This document shows, piece by piece, positions 25,464-36,273 of a stretch of 64,000 nt of DNA. The stretch is taken from assembly GCA_947258975.1 (NCBI GenBank), contig CAMYKK010000001.1:22451-86450 (forward strand), written 5' to 3'. The notes under the pieces were generated by a model. That model saw only the letters and a list, made by a program, of their open reading frames with translations. It searched no databases and was not told where the DNA came from. Position 1 is the stretch's first letter. Each line of letters opens with the position of its first letter. The translations under genes were made by a program, and so were the position numbers. Origin of the DNA: an uncultured Gammaproteobacteria bacterium. Its GTDB lineage: Bacteria; Pseudomonadota; Gammaproteobacteria; Arenicellales; JAANXG01.

Positions 25464-26957
25464 TCACCGCCCATACACCGATGCAAGATGGGCCAGCCTA
25501 TCGGCAGTGCCGAAGGGGAGACTGGACCAGTCGAACTGCCATGACCAGTTCCCGTTTGCGGTTCCGGGCATGTTCATGCGATGCGTGTCATCCAGTTCCA
25601 TGATGTCCTGTAACGGCAATATTACCAATCTCGCCACCGACGCCATGGCGGCGCGAATCAGCGCCCATGGCATGGTCGTTTGAGGGTCGCCCAGGTATTC
25701 GTACACTCGCTGCTGTTGTGCGGGCGCGAGTTGGTGAAACCAGCCGAGAGTCGTATTATTGTCGTGGGTGCCGGTGTACACGACACTGCACTCGGCATGG
25801 TTGTGCGGCAGGTGAAGATTTTCGGCGCCACCGTCGAAGGCAAACTGCAGTACCTGCATTCCCGGGAATCCAAGGCGCTGGCGCAGCTCGTGAACCGCGG
25901 CCGTGATTTCGCCCAGGTCCTCGGCAATCAAGGGCAGCGGATCCATTGCCTGTGAGAGCGTTGCGAACAGGGCGTCGCCGGGGCTCTTGCACCAACGACC
26001 TTGTGTTGCATCCTCGCATCGTGCAGGAATCGACCAGTACGATTCGTACCCGCGGAAATGATCAATACGCAAAATATCAAATAACTTGAGCTGTGACCGA
26101 AACCGATTGATCCACCAGGTAAAATCGTCTTGTTGCATGCGCCGCCATTCATATAAAGGATTCCCCCAGCGCTGCCCGCTGCTGGAGAAATAATCCGGCG
26201 GCACGCCGGCAACACGAACGGCATTGCCGGTGTCATCTAGTTGAAAGTAGTCCGGAAAGGCCCACACTTCGGCGCTGTCGTGGGCGACAAACATCGGCAT
26301 ATCGCCCATGATGCGAATACCGTGCTGATTCGCATACGCCTTCAACGTATGCCACTGCATCCAGAACAGATACTGCGCAAACACGCCAAATTGAATTTCG
26401 TTACGACATCCTGTACGCGCGGCGGCGAGTGCCTGGGCATCTCGGTCCCGCAACGGCGCCGGCCACGCGAACCACGGTGCGTTGTTATGCCGTTGTTTGA
26501 TCGCGCGGTACAAGGTGTAATCGGGCAACCAATATTCGTTGTCGCTTGCGAACTCAGCGATATCCTCGCGCAGATCTGTGTTGCCTTTTTGATAGCGGGA
26601 AAACGCATGCATCAGGAGCTGGTGATGTGCGGATCGGTAGTCGCGCCCGGGCTTCGCACCATGAATGAATTCGTCGAGTTCATCGTTGGTCACCAAGTCA
26701 TCATCGCGCAGCCGTTGGGGGCTGACAAGTAAGGGATGTCCTGCATGGGCGGATTCCCCGAGATAAGGGGAGTCGCCCTGGTGAGTAGGCACCAGGGGTA
26801 ATACCTGCCATACCCGAGCGCCGCTCGACGTTAAAAAATCCACGAATCGGTACGCATCCGGTCCAAGATCGCCACGTGCGCCCACACCTGGTAAGGAGGT
26901 AACGTGAAGCAGGATGCCGAATTCGCGACTAGTTAGGCAGCCGCAACCGGAACTCAT
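25464..26957 (-). CDS. malQ: 4-alpha-glucanotransferase (amylomaltase)
   Basis: 497 residues, GH77 family. The start GILLHVTSLPG, the DSPY motif (GDSPYLGESAHAGHP), the nucleophile Asp in LRIDHFRGYESYW, the acid/base Glu in LIAEDLGEI, and the Asp in GTHDNNTTLGW are all present. It transfers alpha-1,4-glucan segments between maltodextrins. It works with the phosphorylase to shorten or rebuild side chains during glycogen turnover. Its ATG overlaps the stop of the GH57 gene by one base, so the two are translationally coupled, and both follow glgC on the minus strand. Confidence 0.94.
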   Translation of the reverse strand: MSSGCGCLTSREFGILLHVTSLPGVGARGDLGPDAYRFVDFLTSSGARVWQVLPLVPTHQGDSPYLGESAHAGHPLLVSPQRLRDDDLVTNDELDEFIHGAKPGRDYRSAHHQLLMHAFSRYQKGNTDLREDIAEFASDNEYWLPDYTLYRAIKQRHNNAPWFAWPAPLRDRDAQALAAARTGCRNEIQFGVFAQYLFWMQWHTLKAYANQHGIRIMGDMPMFVAHDSAEVWAFPDYFQLDDTGNAVRVAGVPPDYFSSSGQRWGNPLYEWRRMQQDDFTWWINRFRSQLKLFDILRIDHFRGYESYWSIPARCEDATQGRWCKSPGDALFATLSQAMDPLPLIAEDLGEITAAVHELRQRLGFPGMQVLQFAFDGGAENLHLPHNHAECSVVYTGTHDNNTTLGWFHQLAPAQQQRVYEYLGDPQTTMPWALIRAAMASVARLVILPLQDIMELDDTHRMNMPGTANGNWSWQFDWSSLPFGTADRLAHLASVYGR

Positions 26958-28654
26958 TAGTCGTCTCCGCGACGCATGACGCCACCGTGCTCAGCGATGC
27001 CGCCACGGCCGAAGGCTGACGCAAGATCTTCGGGAACCGGTTCGCCCAGCATTTGATGCAGGTTTTTGATGTGGCGACGGAATAGTTCACTGAAATCTTC
27101 GATCGAATCGATGGGATTATAGTCGCCGAACCACCAAAACCAGTCTGATCCTTCGCATATGGCGAGTTGTCGGTTTAGCTGCATGCGTTCTTGTTCGCCA
27201 AGATTCCCGCGCGCCATCACCTTGTCGAAGGTTCGTTTTGTTTGGGTCAAAATCTCCCATGCGTGATTTTTGTCCACGTCGCCGATCCAGGTGCTAAACG
27301 TTCCATAGACCCAACTTCCCGCGCACACACTGGGCAGCTTGTCGGCAGGCCCCCGGTTGTCGTTGAGAAAGTCCCGATAGGTTGTCACATGAATCGCCGG
27401 ATGTTGCGACAAAGATTCGTATAAACTTTCCAGGAAGTAATAGCCGTTTTCGGGGTAGTGTTCCCAGGCGTTTTCTCCGTCCATAATGATTGACACAATA
27501 TGCTGTTCCGGTGCTTCCAGTTGCGCCGCTATGTGTTTCAGCCGCTCAATCAAATCGGCGACGGCGTCATCAGCCTGCCAGTCCGAATAGTTAAAACCGA
27601 TGGCGTCGGAGAGTTCGTCGTCGCGGAAAAATCCGTGGAGCGGCAATTCGCGCAAGCGGTACGGACGATAGGGCCATGTGCCGATATCCGTCGGAAGGTG
27701 CGCGCGTTCCAGGCTTTTTCGCAACACCGACTGACCGCTGGCTATCCAGTGAAAACCGTATTCGGCAAGAATCGGCAGGATGTCGTCGCTGATGCCGCCT
27801 TCTGAGGGCCAACAACCGACCGGTTTCATCCCAAAGCTCTCTTCAAACGATCGCAGGCCGGTCTCGATATGCCAGCGTACCCGCGCCATTCCGCCTGGAT
27901 ACGGCGATGGCGGCAGGTGGACATCGGGCATGGATTCGCGGGCAACTTTAAAGTTAACCAACAGCGGCAACATCGGGTGTGCGTACGGGGTCATCGACAA
28001 TTCGATCTGACCACTAGCGGCCAATTTGCGATAGCGCTCGAGGACCGCGCCGATTATTTCGCCAAGTACCCGCAGTAGCAGGATTCCGTCCTCATATGTA
28101 TAGTGACGCGACTTGTCCATCAACCGGCGCACCCGCGCATCGGTGCGGCGAATCGTCTCGCCCAGCCACGCCAGGTGATACCAGACCACCAGATCGCGGA
28201 AGAACTGGTCGTTGAGATAGTCGAGGCAATGCACACTGGTTTGTTGGGAGTTGATGATTTCAACCAGGTCCGCATAGGGTTGGAAGCGCTCTATCATCCG
28301 TTGCTCGTTGGCACGGCAGCACAGCCGCGCCAGCTCTGCACGGCCCTCAGCAGAGATCGGAAGCGAATCATCGGCAAGTGCGGCGAGCAACGGATCGCGG
28401 ATGAGCGTCCCGCCGTTCAGGAAGGCAGTGATTTGGGCGCGATAGTCGGCGATCTGCTCGAGGACGACGGGCGTAAAATTTACCACCGCGCGCGCAGCGG
28501 GACACGATTCCAGATGGCTGGCCATATCCGTGTAGTCCTTGATGGCGTGCAGGTACGTCCACGGCTGCAGATATTGCCCGCTCAAAAGATCCCGGTACTC
28601 AGGTTGGTGCATATGCCAGCACAGCACCACATTCAGACGCGGCTTAACGGACAT
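26957..28654 (-). CDS. Glycoside hydrolase family 57 protein
   Basis: 565 residues. Typical GH57 conserved regions are seen: VLCWHMHQPEY (region 1), GCWPSEGGIS with the likely nucleophile Glu (region 3), and SIIMDGENAWEHYPENG with the likely acid/base Asp (region 4). The C-terminal part has NLHQMLGEPVPEDL and is poor in motifs. GH57 enzymes include alpha-amylases, branching enzymes and 4-alpha-glucanotransferases; this form is common inside proteobacterial glycogen clusters, where it is usually called alpha-amylase. It lies between glgC (11-base overlap) and malQ (one-base overlap) in one operon. Confidence 0.9.
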   Translation of the reverse strand: MSVKPRLNVVLCWHMHQPEYRDLLSGQYLQPWTYLHAIKDYTDMASHLESCPAARAVVNFTPVVLEQIADYRAQITAFLNGGTLIRDPLLAALADDSLPISAEGRAELARLCCRANEQRMIERFQPYADLVEIINSQQTSVHCLDYLNDQFFRDLVVWYHLAWLGETIRRTDARVRRLMDKSRHYTYEDGILLLRVLGEIIGAVLERYRKLAASGQIELSMTPYAHPMLPLLVNFKVARESMPDVHLPPSPYPGGMARVRWHIETGLRSFEESFGMKPVGCWPSEGGISDDILPILAEYGFHWIASGQSVLRKSLERAHLPTDIGTWPYRPYRLRELPLHGFFRDDELSDAIGFNYSDWQADDAVADLIERLKHIAAQLEAPEQHIVSIIMDGENAWEHYPENGYYFLESLYESLSQHPAIHVTTYRDFLNDNRGPADKLPSVCAGSWVYGTFSTWIGDVDKNHAWEILTQTKRTFDKVMARGNLGEQERMQLNRQLAICEGSDWFWWFGDYNPIDSIEDFSELFRRHIKNLHQMLGEPVPEDLASAFGRGGIAEHGGVMRRGDD

Positions 28655-29945
28655 AGTGCAGGGTTTGGCCCAGCATATCCGGGGTCACCAGCACCACACC
28701 TTCGGGGGAGATATAAAAACGCTCGGCATCCGACTCCTCATCCCAGCCGATACTCGTGTTGTCGTCAATGCGGCACCCTTTATCTAAAATGGCACGTCTG
28801 ATCTTACAGTTCTGGCCGATGTTCACGTCGGGCAGGACCACCGAGTCGATAATCTGCGAGGCGTTGCGCACGACAACCTGGGAAAACAACAAGGAATGGC
28901 GGATCAATGCGCCCTGTATGATGCAACCGCCCGACACCATCGAGTTGATGGCAATGCCCTGGCGGTCCTCATCGTCAAATATGAACTTGGCCGGAGGCAA
29001 TTGTTCCTGGTGGGTCCAAATCGGCCAATTCTTGTCGTAAAGGTTCAGTTCCGGCACCGGGTCGATGAGTTCCAGGTTTGCATTCCAGTATGCGTCCACG
29101 GTGCCGACATCACGCCAGTAGGATTGCGTGCGGCTCTGTACGTCGCGGAACGGGTAGGCGTATACACGATAGTCGCCGATCACGCTGGGGATGATGTCAG
29201 CGCCGAAATCGTGCCGGGATGTGGTCGTATCCGCGTCTTTGATGATCTGCTCATACAGAAAATCTGCATTGAACACGTAAATGCCCATTGACGCCAGGGC
29301 CAGCGAGTCGTTTCCGGGAAGCGGTTTGGGGTGTTCGGGTTTTTCATTGAACTCGAGGATGCGGTGGTTTGCGTCCACCGACATCACCCCCATCGAGTTG
29401 GCCTCATGGACCGGCATTTCGATGCATCCCACGGTCAGATCCGCCTGTTCCTCTACATGAAACGCCAACATGTGGCCATAATCCATTTTATAGATATGAT
29501 CGCCGGCCAGGATCAGCATATAGTTCTTGTCGTAGGTGCGGATGATGTCGAGATTCTGATAGACAGCATCGGCGGTGCCGGTGTACCAGGAATCTTCGCT
29601 CAGGCGTTGCGATGCGGGCCACAACTCGACCGCCTCCCCGAGCTGTCCTCCTAGAAAACCCCATCCTTTTTGTATGTGTTTAATGAGCGAGTGGGCCTTA
29701 TACTGGGTCAAGACGCCGATCTGACGAATTCCCGAGTTGACGCAGTTGGACAAAGTAAAGTCTATGATTCGAAACTTTCCCGCGAACGGAACCGCAGGTT
29801 TGGCCCGCCATTGGGTCAAGTTATGCAATCTCGACCCACGGCCGCCGGCTAACACCAGGCCGAGCGTGTCTTTAGTGAGAAGGCTGACGAAGCGTTCCGG
29901 AGTGGTTTGGTTGGACTTCCCGTTTTTATGTATTTTTTTAACCAT
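28644..29945 (-). CDS. glgC: Glucose-1-phosphate adenylyltransferase
   Basis: 433 residues. The nucleotide loop [33 protein letters not shown], the GTADAVYQN and [12 protein letters not shown] motifs, the FxEKP sequence (FNEKPEHP), and [15 protein letters not shown] are complete. A left-handed beta-helix C-terminal domain with hexapeptide repeats follows. It makes ADP-glucose from ATP and glucose 1-phosphate, the committed and usually allosterically controlled step of bacterial glycogen synthesis. The start codon is only 12 bases from the proposed glgB start on the opposite strand. It is the first gene of the glgC-GH57-malQ operon. Confidence 0.95.
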   Translation of the reverse strand: MVKKIHKNGKSNQTTPERFVSLLTKDTLGLVLAGGRGSRLHNLTQWRAKPAVPFAGKFRIIDFTLSNCVNSGIRQIGVLTQYKAHSLIKHIQKGWGFLGGQLGEAVELWPASQRLSEDSWYTGTADAVYQNLDIIRTYDKNYMLILAGDHIYKMDYGHMLAFHVEEQADLTVGCIEMPVHEANSMGVMSVDANHRILEFNEKPEHPKPLPGNDSLALASMGIYVFNADFLYEQIIKDADTTTSRHDFGADIIPSVIGDYRVYAYPFRDVQSRTQSYWRDVGTVDAYWNANLELIDPVPELNLYDKNWPIWTHQEQLPPAKFIFDDEDRQGIAINSMVSGGCIIQGALIRHSLLFSQVVVRNASQIIDSVVLPDVNIGQNCKIRRAILDKGCRIDDNTSIGWDEESDAERFYISPEGVVLVTPDMLGQTLHYVR

Positions 29946-29957
29946 TTCTCTATCTCA

Positions 29958-32156
29958 ATGATAACATCACGAAATAAGCTCTCGAACGAATCGAAAATGC
30001 TCGTTTCCGACCGCGAACGCATCGAAAACGCGGAACATCACGATCCATATGCGTACTTGGGCCGCCACCAGACCGGCGACCAGGTTATTGTGCGTGTATT
30101 TGCCCCAGGCACGCAACGCATCGAGATCATGGAATCGGGTAATTCTCTCGAAAGATTACCCGGCTCGGATTTTTTCGAGTGGTCCGGGCCGGCGCATCGC
30201 GTACCCATGCGGTACCGGCTTCGCCGCGTGGACAAGGCGGGTGCGGCAAGCATTTTCTATGATCCGTACTGTTTCCCACCGCAATTGTCGGATTATGACC
30301 TGCACCTGTTCGCGCAGGGCAAGCATTGGCATATCTACCGGATATTGGGCGCCCGCCAGCACACCAGCGACGGTGTCGACGGTGTGTTCTTTGCGGCCTG
30401 GGCGCCAAACGCGGCCAGGGTCAGTGTTGTGGGCAATTTCAATGAGTGGGACGGACGTCAACATCCGATGCGCGTGCGTGGCGGAAATGGCGTGTGGGAA
30501 TTGTTTATACCCGGATTGGAGGCAGGCGCGTTATACAAATACGAGGTCCGGAATCGAGATACCGGTCAGGTATTTCTCAAGGCCGATCCTTACGGGCGGC
30601 AATTCGAAATTGCGCCGGATACGGCGAATTTGGTCCCTACCGAGAAGGGTTATCAATGGCGCGACCAAGACTGGATGGAGCGCCGCGAGCAATGGGATTG
30701 GTTACACGCGCCCATAACAATATACGAGGTACACGCCGGATCTTGGCGACGCGGTGAAAACGGCCAGCCGCTCACTTATCGCGACCTCGCAGATCAACTG
30801 GTGCCGTACGTAGCGGGTCTGGGTTATACGCATATCGAACTGCTGCCGATCACCGAACATCCTTTCGAGGGTTCCTGGGGCTATCAGACGGTCGGCTACT
30901 TTGCCTCCTCGTCCCGCTATGGTCCGCAAGAAGATCTGCGTTATTTCATCGAGCGGTGCCACCAGAACAACATCGGCGTGTTGCTCGATTGGCCGCCCGC
31001 CCACTTCCCCAAAGACCGTTTCGCGTTGGCCCAATACGACGGGACCGCACTCTATGAGCATAGCGATCCGCGGCGCGGTGAGCACCGCGATTGGGGTACC
31101 TTGATCTTCAACTATGGCCGTAATGAGGTGGCAAATTTCCTCTTGTCAAGCGCCGTCTACTGGCTGGAGGAGTTTCATTTTGACGGCCTGCGGGTGGATG
31201 CGGTGGCGTCGATGTTATACCTTGACTACTCGCGCGACGAAGGCGATTGGGTGCCCAACAAATACGGCGGCCGCGAAAACCTCGAAGCCATTGATTTCCT
31301 GCGTCAACTCAACGAAGTCGTACACGAGCAGTTTCCCGGGGTAATTGTGACCGCAGAGGAGTCCACTGCCTGGCCGATGGTGTCGCGGCCGGTGTATGTG
31401 GGCGGCTTGGGGTTCAGCATGAAGTGGAACATGGGGTGGATGAACGATACCTTGTCTTATTTCGCACTCGAATCCGTGTACCGAAAATTTCATCATGATC
31501 TGCTCACCTTCAGTCAGCTTTACTGTTTTACCGAAAACTTCGTGCTTCCCTTGTCCCACGATGAGGTCGTTCACGGCAAACGGTCGTTGCAGTACAAGAT
31601 GCCTGGGGATGAGTGGCAGCGTCTGGCGAATGTGCGTCTCCTGTATACGTTCCAATACACACATCCCGGTAAGAAGCTGCTGTTCATGGGCTCCGAGTTC
31701 GCACAGGGGTCTGAGTGGTCTCAAGAAAACGGCCTGGACTGGTATGTAGAGCAGTTCGATGGTCATGCGGGTGTGCAGCAGTTGGTGCGCGACCTCAATA
31801 ATCTCTACCGTGAGTCACGGCCGCTGCATTATTTCGATTTTGACCCCAACGGCTTCGAGTGGCTCGATTGTCATGATACCGAGCAATCCGTCCTTTCCTT
31901 TCTAAGAAAGGATGACGGCGCATTCGTGGTCGTTGTCCTCAACTTCACCCCGGTGGTACGGCGTCAATATCGCGTGGGTGTCCCTGAACCAGGACCATAC
32001 CGCGAGATCTTCAACTCAGACTCGGAACACTACGGGGGTTCTAACGTGGGCAACAGTGGACAGGTCGACGCGGAACCGATTCCGTGGATGGGCCAGCGTC
32101 ATTCCATTTCATTAACGTTGCCGCCCCTCGCCGGGATCATATTGAACCCAGTTTGA
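29958..32156 (+). CDS. glgB: 1,4-alpha-glucan branching enzyme
   Basis: 732 residues from ATG 29958 (ATG 29997 is an alternative, and a frame from 29907 would overlap glgC). Domain order is the normal one: N-terminal CBM48-type beta-sandwiches ([18 protein letters not shown]), the GH13 barrel, and a C-terminal beta-domain. Catalytic residues: nucleophile Asp in [12 protein letters not shown], acid/base Glu in VTAEEST, and the transition-state Asp in [12 protein letters not shown]. The region I motif reads [12 protein letters not shown]; most branching enzymes have WVP here, so one residue is unusual. It makes the alpha-1,6 branches of glycogen. glgA starts 1 base after its stop, so glgB and glgA are coupled. 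Confidence 0.94.
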   Translation: MITSRNKLSNESKMLVSDRERIENAEHHDPYAYLGRHQTGDQVIVRVFAPGTQRIEIMESGNSLERLPGSDFFEWSGPAHRVPMRYRLRRVDKAGAASIFYDPYCFPPQLSDYDLHLFAQGKHWHIYRILGARQHTSDGVDGVFFAAWAPNAARVSVVGNFNEWDGRQHPMRVRGGNGVWELFIPGLEAGALYKYEVRNRDTGQVFLKADPYGRQFEIAPDTANLVPTEKGYQWRDQDWMERREQWDWLHAPITIYEVHAGSWRRGENGQPLTYRDLADQLVPYVAGLGYTHIELLPITEHPFEGSWGYQTVGYFASSSRYGPQEDLRYFIERCHQNNIGVLLDWPPAHFPKDRFALAQYDGTALYEHSDPRRGEHRDWGTLIFNYGRNEVANFLLSSAVYWLEEFHFDGLRVDAVASMLYLDYSRDEGDWVPNKYGGRENLEAIDFLRQLNEVVHEQFPGVIVTAEESTAWPMVSRPVYVGGLGFSMKWNMGWMNDTLSYFALESVYRKFHHDLLTFSQLYCFTENFVLPLSHDEVVHGKRSLQYKMPGDEWQRLANVRLLYTFQYTHPGKKLLFMGSEFAQGSEWSQENGLDWYVEQFDGHAGVQQLVRDLNNLYRESRPLHYFDFDPNGFEWLDCHDTEQSVLSFLRKDDGAFVVVVLNFTPVVRRQYRVGVPEPGPYREIFNSDSEHYGGSNVGNSGQVDAEPIPWMGQRHSISLTLPPLAGIILNPV

Positions 32157-32157
32157 C

Positions 32158-33594
32158 ATGAGAATACTTCACGTCGCCAGCGAGGCCTATCCCTTCATGA
32201 AGACCGGTGGCCTGGCAGACGTTTGTGCGAGTCTGCCCCGGGCGCAAGCACGGCTCGGCCACGACGTACGCGTATTGATCCCCGCGTATCGGGCGGCGAC
32301 CGCCAAGCTTCGGGCACCCAAAACCATTGCTGACGTCCAATTGTCCGGGCTTCCAGGGGATGTCCGAGTCCTCGAAACAGGCATGCAAGATTCCACGTCG
32401 AAAGTTTGGTTGGTCGACTATGGACCCGCCTTCGACCGTGACGGAAATCCATATTTGGACGATACCGGGATCGCCTGGCGTGACAACGCTGAGCGATTTT
32501 TACTATTGTGCCGGACCGCTGTCAGCATCGTTCATGAACCGGCTCTGTTTGGTTGGCGGCCGGATGTCGTCCACTGTCATGACTGGCAGGCGGGGATGGT
32601 GGCGCCTCTCATCGATGACGATCAAGATATCGTGAAGATTTTCACAGTCCATAATTTGTCGTATCAGGGAATATTCCCGCGCGCCACGTTTACGAGTTTG
32701 GGATTGAACGAGGAACTGTGGGCAATGGATGGCATCGAGTATCTGGATCAGATGTCTTTCATTAAGGGTGGGATCGTGTTCAGCGACTGGATCACCACGG
32801 TCAGCCCAACCTATGCACGTGAAATTCAGACCAGTGAATTGGGGTGTGGGCTGGAAGGCCTGCTGCAACACCGATCCGACCGCTTGATGGGGATCCTCAA
32901 TGGGATCGACTACGACGAATGGGATCCAAACACCGATCCGCATATCGATTATCATTACACTGCGGATACCCTCCACGGCAAGCTGCGAAACAAGGTGGCG
33001 TGCATGGAGCGATGGTCACTGCACAGGAGCGATAACGCTCCACTTTTCGGATTTGTTGGGCGCTTGGTCGAGCAAAAAGGCATTGATTTGCTGATCGCGG
33101 CGCTCCCGGAATTGTTGGCGCATGGATTTCCGTTTGTGGTTTTGGGGACGGGAGACCCGGAACTGGAGCGCAAATTGCAGGCCATCGGACGCGCACATCC
33201 CGAACGGATACATGTTCGCATCGGTTACGACGAAAAAATGTCGCACCAGATCGAAGCCGCTGCCGATATATTTGTCATGCCGTCGCGCTTTGAGCCCTGT
33301 GGATTGAATCAAATGTACAGCATGCATTACGGGACGGTGCCTGTCGTGTCCCAAACCGGTGGGTTGACCGATACGGTTGTTCCGGCGGCACCTCAGACCC
33401 TGGCCGATAAAACTGCGACGGGTTTTAGTTTCACCGAACTTACAGCGGAAGGGTTGGGCGCGGCCATACGTCAAAGTGTCGAGTTGTTTGATAATAAAGA
33501 GCGCTGGGGCGCTATTATGCGTACCGGAATGACGCGGGATTTCAGCTGGCGCCGAAGTGCGCTCGCGTATTTGGATCTGTACCAGGCAGATTAG
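32158..33594 (+). CDS. glgA: Glycogen synthase (ADP-glucose type)
   Basis: 478 residues, GT5 family with GT-B fold. The N-terminal HVASEAYPFMKTGGLADV has the KTGGL ADP-glucose loop. Also seen are VHCHDWQAGM, FTVHNLSYQG, ILNGIDYDEWDP, VGRLVEQKGIDLL, and the C-terminal RFEPCGLNQMYSMHYGT with the catalytic Glu and sugar-binding elements. It extends alpha-1,4 chains from ADP-glucose. Its start codon is one base past the glgB stop and it has no space for its own promoter. Confidence 0.95.
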   Translation: MRILHVASEAYPFMKTGGLADVCASLPRAQARLGHDVRVLIPAYRAATAKLRAPKTIADVQLSGLPGDVRVLETGMQDSTSKVWLVDYGPAFDRDGNPYLDDTGIAWRDNAERFLLLCRTAVSIVHEPALFGWRPDVVHCHDWQAGMVAPLIDDDQDIVKIFTVHNLSYQGIFPRATFTSLGLNEELWAMDGIEYLDQMSFIKGGIVFSDWITTVSPTYAREIQTSELGCGLEGLLQHRSDRLMGILNGIDYDEWDPNTDPHIDYHYTADTLHGKLRNKVACMERWSLHRSDNAPLFGFVGRLVEQKGIDLLIAALPELLAHGFPFVVLGTGDPELERKLQAIGRAHPERIHVRIGYDEKMSHQIEAAADIFVMPSRFEPCGLNQMYSMHYGTVPVVSQTGGLTDTVVPAAPQTLADKTATGFSFTELTAEGLGAAIRQSVELFDNKERWGAIMRTGMTRDFSWRRSALAYLDLYQAD

Positions 33595-34031
33595 AAACAG
33601 TTTGTCACTGCGGTTGGTGAAAATAAGACATTGAGTAATAATCATCAGTGCGTCGCAGGTCACGCTGCTGTACTGGAGTCTGTGAACAAAGATGCCGATT
33701 GATGGCGCATCAAGAGTTTTCGCGCCGAATATTACATAATCGTAACCTTTCAGTGCCGAATCCACCCCCACGGAGAACCGTACCACCGGATACATGATCG
33801 GCGCGTCCTACCGTCTGGTATATCCGCCCATGGGGGCGGCGACGGGAGCGAGTTATGGGAGTCGAGCAAACCGCCAGCGGGAGGTGCCTGAAATAGGGTT
33901 GCCGGGCCGGGGCGGTAGTCGTCGGAGCGGACAATTGCTAATTCGGGGTTTGAGTTGAAGCGTCCGGCGGCACTAGAATTGGGGACCTTCGAATTAGCGT
34001 CTCTGACATCAAGACCATTGAGGAGAATTCT
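33595..34031. other. Gap between glgA and the tetraheme cytochrome gene
   Basis: About 440 bases with no convincing gene. An imperfect palindrome, CCGCCCATGGGGGCGG, is near 33825. The right end supplies the ribosome site GAGGAG before ATG 34032. I see no strong promoter or terminator. Confidence 0.4.
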
Positions 34032-35267
34032 ATGCATCGCATGTTATGTTTGCTCGCATTGATCATCGCGGTCGCGATCGCGCCCCAGGTGCAGGCAAGT
34101 ACCTCTAAAGCCAAAGCCGCCGCCAAGCTCAAGGAGCCGGTGGCCTCGATTTTTGCGTCGCCGGTGGAGGTGAAAGCGGGCAGAGCGATCGCCGAACAGA
34201 CATGCGCCCGGTGTCATGGCCTGGATGGTCTCAGCGTTGAGGCTGACGTACCCCATTTGGCAAGCCAACACGCGGATTATCTCTACGCACAATTAATCGC
34301 ATACAAGGATGGCGCAAGGAAACACACGCGCATGCGCCAATCCATAAAAATGTTGAACGATGATGCGTTGCGGAATGTGGCCGCCTACTACTTCAGCCTG
34401 GACTTGCCGCATACCGCGGGTCCTCAGCAGGGCGCGGGTGCCGACGCCCGACCTGCGAGCGCCTACGACGTCAATCCCGAGGAAGCGGGGAAGGAGGCGT
34501 CAACCGGATGCGCATCCTGCCACGGCAAAGATGGAAACAGCGCTCTGCCGGGAATGCCGAGCTTGGCCGGTCAGAATCTCCAGTACTTGTTGAACGCCAT
34601 CAAAGCTTATCAAACAGCGAGTCGCAAGGATGCCATGATGCGCCCGGCAGTGGCATTACTGAATGATGACACGATCGAGAATCTTGCCTTGTATTACGCG
34701 CTGCAAACGCCCAAGGCCAGTCCCATGAATGCCGAGGGCGATGCCGCCGCGGGCGAACCCGTGGCCACGGCATGCGCCGAATGCCACGGCGCTGACGGGA
34801 ACAGCACGAAACCGGATACTCCCAGCTTGGCGGGCCAGGACCCCAGGTACCTCGCAACTGCAACCCATGCGTACAAGGACGGTGCACGGGATCACAGCGC
34901 GATGCAGTCCATCGTCGCCTCGCTCAATGACGAAGACATCAAAAATGTCGCCGCGTACTACTCGGCTTCACCGCCCCAGGGTGGTGCTGCGCGAAAACCC
35001 CTCACCACCGCTCAATGGTCCGAACGTTGTGACCGCTGCCACGGAATCGATGGCAACAGCACCGATCCTCAGATTCCCTCTATATCGAGCCAGGGCGAGG
35101 AATACCTGACCAAGGCCCTGACCGCCTATCGGGAACAGGATCGCGGCAATAAGGTCATGCGCGCGATGTTGAACCCGATCAAGGATGTGGAAATCGAAAA
35201 TCTGGCAAGGCATTACGCCGGGAAAAGGCGCAAGTCGGTGGTGTTCGTTAGAGTTCCCTGCAAGTAG
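34032..35267 (+). CDS. Periplasmic tetraheme c-type cytochrome (four fused cytochrome c4/c553 domains)
   Basis: 411 residues with a signal peptide (LLALIIAVAIAPQVQA). Four CxxCH heme sites are spread along the chain: CARCH (58), CASCH (160), CAECH (248) and CDRCH (333), about 85-100 residues apart. Each is followed by a conserved HGxDG(N)S turn, a YL..A..AYK/Q helix and a Met (MRQSI, MMRPAV, MQSIV, MRAML) that can be the sixth heme ligand. This is four class I cytochrome domains in tandem, made by repeated duplication; two-domain cytochrome c4 is the common form. It should be a soluble periplasmic electron carrier. The ribosome site GAGGAG is well placed. It starts a cytochrome-rich segment that includes two more heme proteins. 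Confidence 0.88.
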   Translation: MHRMLCLLALIIAVAIAPQVQASTSKAKAAAKLKEPVASIFASPVEVKAGRAIAEQTCARCHGLDGLSVEADVPHLASQHADYLYAQLIAYKDGARKHTRMRQSIKMLNDDALRNVAAYYFSLDLPHTAGPQQGAGADARPASAYDVNPEEAGKEASTGCASCHGKDGNSALPGMPSLAGQNLQYLLNAIKAYQTASRKDAMMRPAVALLNDDTIENLALYYALQTPKASPMNAEGDAAAGEPVATACAECHGADGNSTKPDTPSLAGQDPRYLATATHAYKDGARDHSAMQSIVASLNDEDIKNVAAYYSASPPQGGAARKPLTTAQWSERCDRCHGIDGNSTDPQIPSISSQGEEYLTKALTAYREQDRGNKVMRAMLNPIKDVEIENLARHYAGKRRKSVVFVRVPCK

Positions 35268-35493
35268 TTGCGCTGCTTACATTGGCGGTGCGTGACAGAC
35301 GCGGGTGATTCGGCTTGACCGTCAGTAGGTGATCCGTGAGTAGCGCAACACGGCATCATATACCGGTGCCATCCCGCGGTGTGTCCCATTTGGCGAAAAC
35401 AAAGGTCGGAGCCCGGGTTACGAACCCTGGTATAAACGTTCCAATGCGCTATCCCGCCGCTCGGTCCCGTCGCCGGCGTCCGGGATCGTTGGG

Positions 35494-36273
35494 CTAACCA
35501 ACGACTTGCCGCTCCGCGGTGCGGGCGGCAAAACGTTCTGACGGTTTATACAGCCACATCTGATACATGGACACCACCCACATAATCGCGAAACAGGCCC
35601 CCATCAGTGCGCCGGCCAACACGATCAGGTAGGCGAAGGGCTCGAAGATTTTCGTCAGATACCAGGAAAAAATATCCAAAATGATCTGCACGAACGGAAA
35701 TGCCACGATCACGCATTTAAACCACACCGGGCGCACATAGGCATGACTGAAGATCAAGCTGGTGATGAAGAAAATAAACGTGAGGCCGAACAGATGGATG
35801 TGGGAGACCCTCACCAGGGTAAAAATGTCGACCCCCTCGTCCAACTGCGCTATTTCCCGTACATTGTCATAACCGCCCAGGTGCGGGATGTGCGGGTTGC
35901 TGCCATCGTGGCACGCCAGGCAGCGCTTCTCGAAGATCGGGTCGATGTTCTTTTCGAACACCGCCTTGTCAAGTCCGCCATGAATCCAACCGAAGATCTC
36001 GTCGGCTTCGCTGGTCGGCAGCATACTCGCCATGGGGCCCCGCAATGCGGATTCCAGACGCGTCGAATCCTTATCGCCGCTATAGGCAATAACCACATCC
36101 CTGACCGATAGTCCCGGCTCGCCATCTCGTCCTGCGTGGGATCCGTACAGATGGAGCAGGGCAAATAGATATCCGGTCGCCATCACCAGGAGGGTAGCCG
36201 TGTAGAGCGTGCGCATACTCCACGGTAGCTCCTGAAAGTGCAGGTAGTGGCGGTGAAGTGCTTGTTCACTCAT
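35494..36273 (-). CDS. Inner-membrane monoheme c-type cytochrome-like protein
   Basis: 259 residues from ATG 36273 (GGAGAAA ribosome site). A first membrane segment is at 20-45, then a periplasmic part with one heme motif (CLACHD, preceded by IDPIFEKRC), and three further hydrophobic segments in the C-terminal half (LFGLTFIFFITSLIFSHAYV and following). The residue pairs HIHLFG are candidate second heme ligands. I do not know a named family. A membrane-anchored electron-transfer subunit is the best reading. It is convergent with the tetraheme cytochrome gene and divergent from the lipoprotein cytochrome. Confidence 0.7.
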   Translation of the reverse strand: MSEQALHRHYLHFQELPWSMRTLYTATLLVMATGYLFALLHLYGSHAGRDGEPGLSVRDVVIAYSGDKDSTRLESALRGPMASMLPTSEADEIFGWIHGGLDKAVFEKNIDPIFEKRCLACHDGSNPHIPHLGGYDNVREIAQLDEGVDIFTLVRVSHIHLFGLTFIFFITSLIFSHAYVRPVWFKCVIVAFPFVQIILDIFSWYLTKIFEPFAYLIVLAGALMGACFAIMWVVSMYQMWLYKPSERFAARTAERQVVG

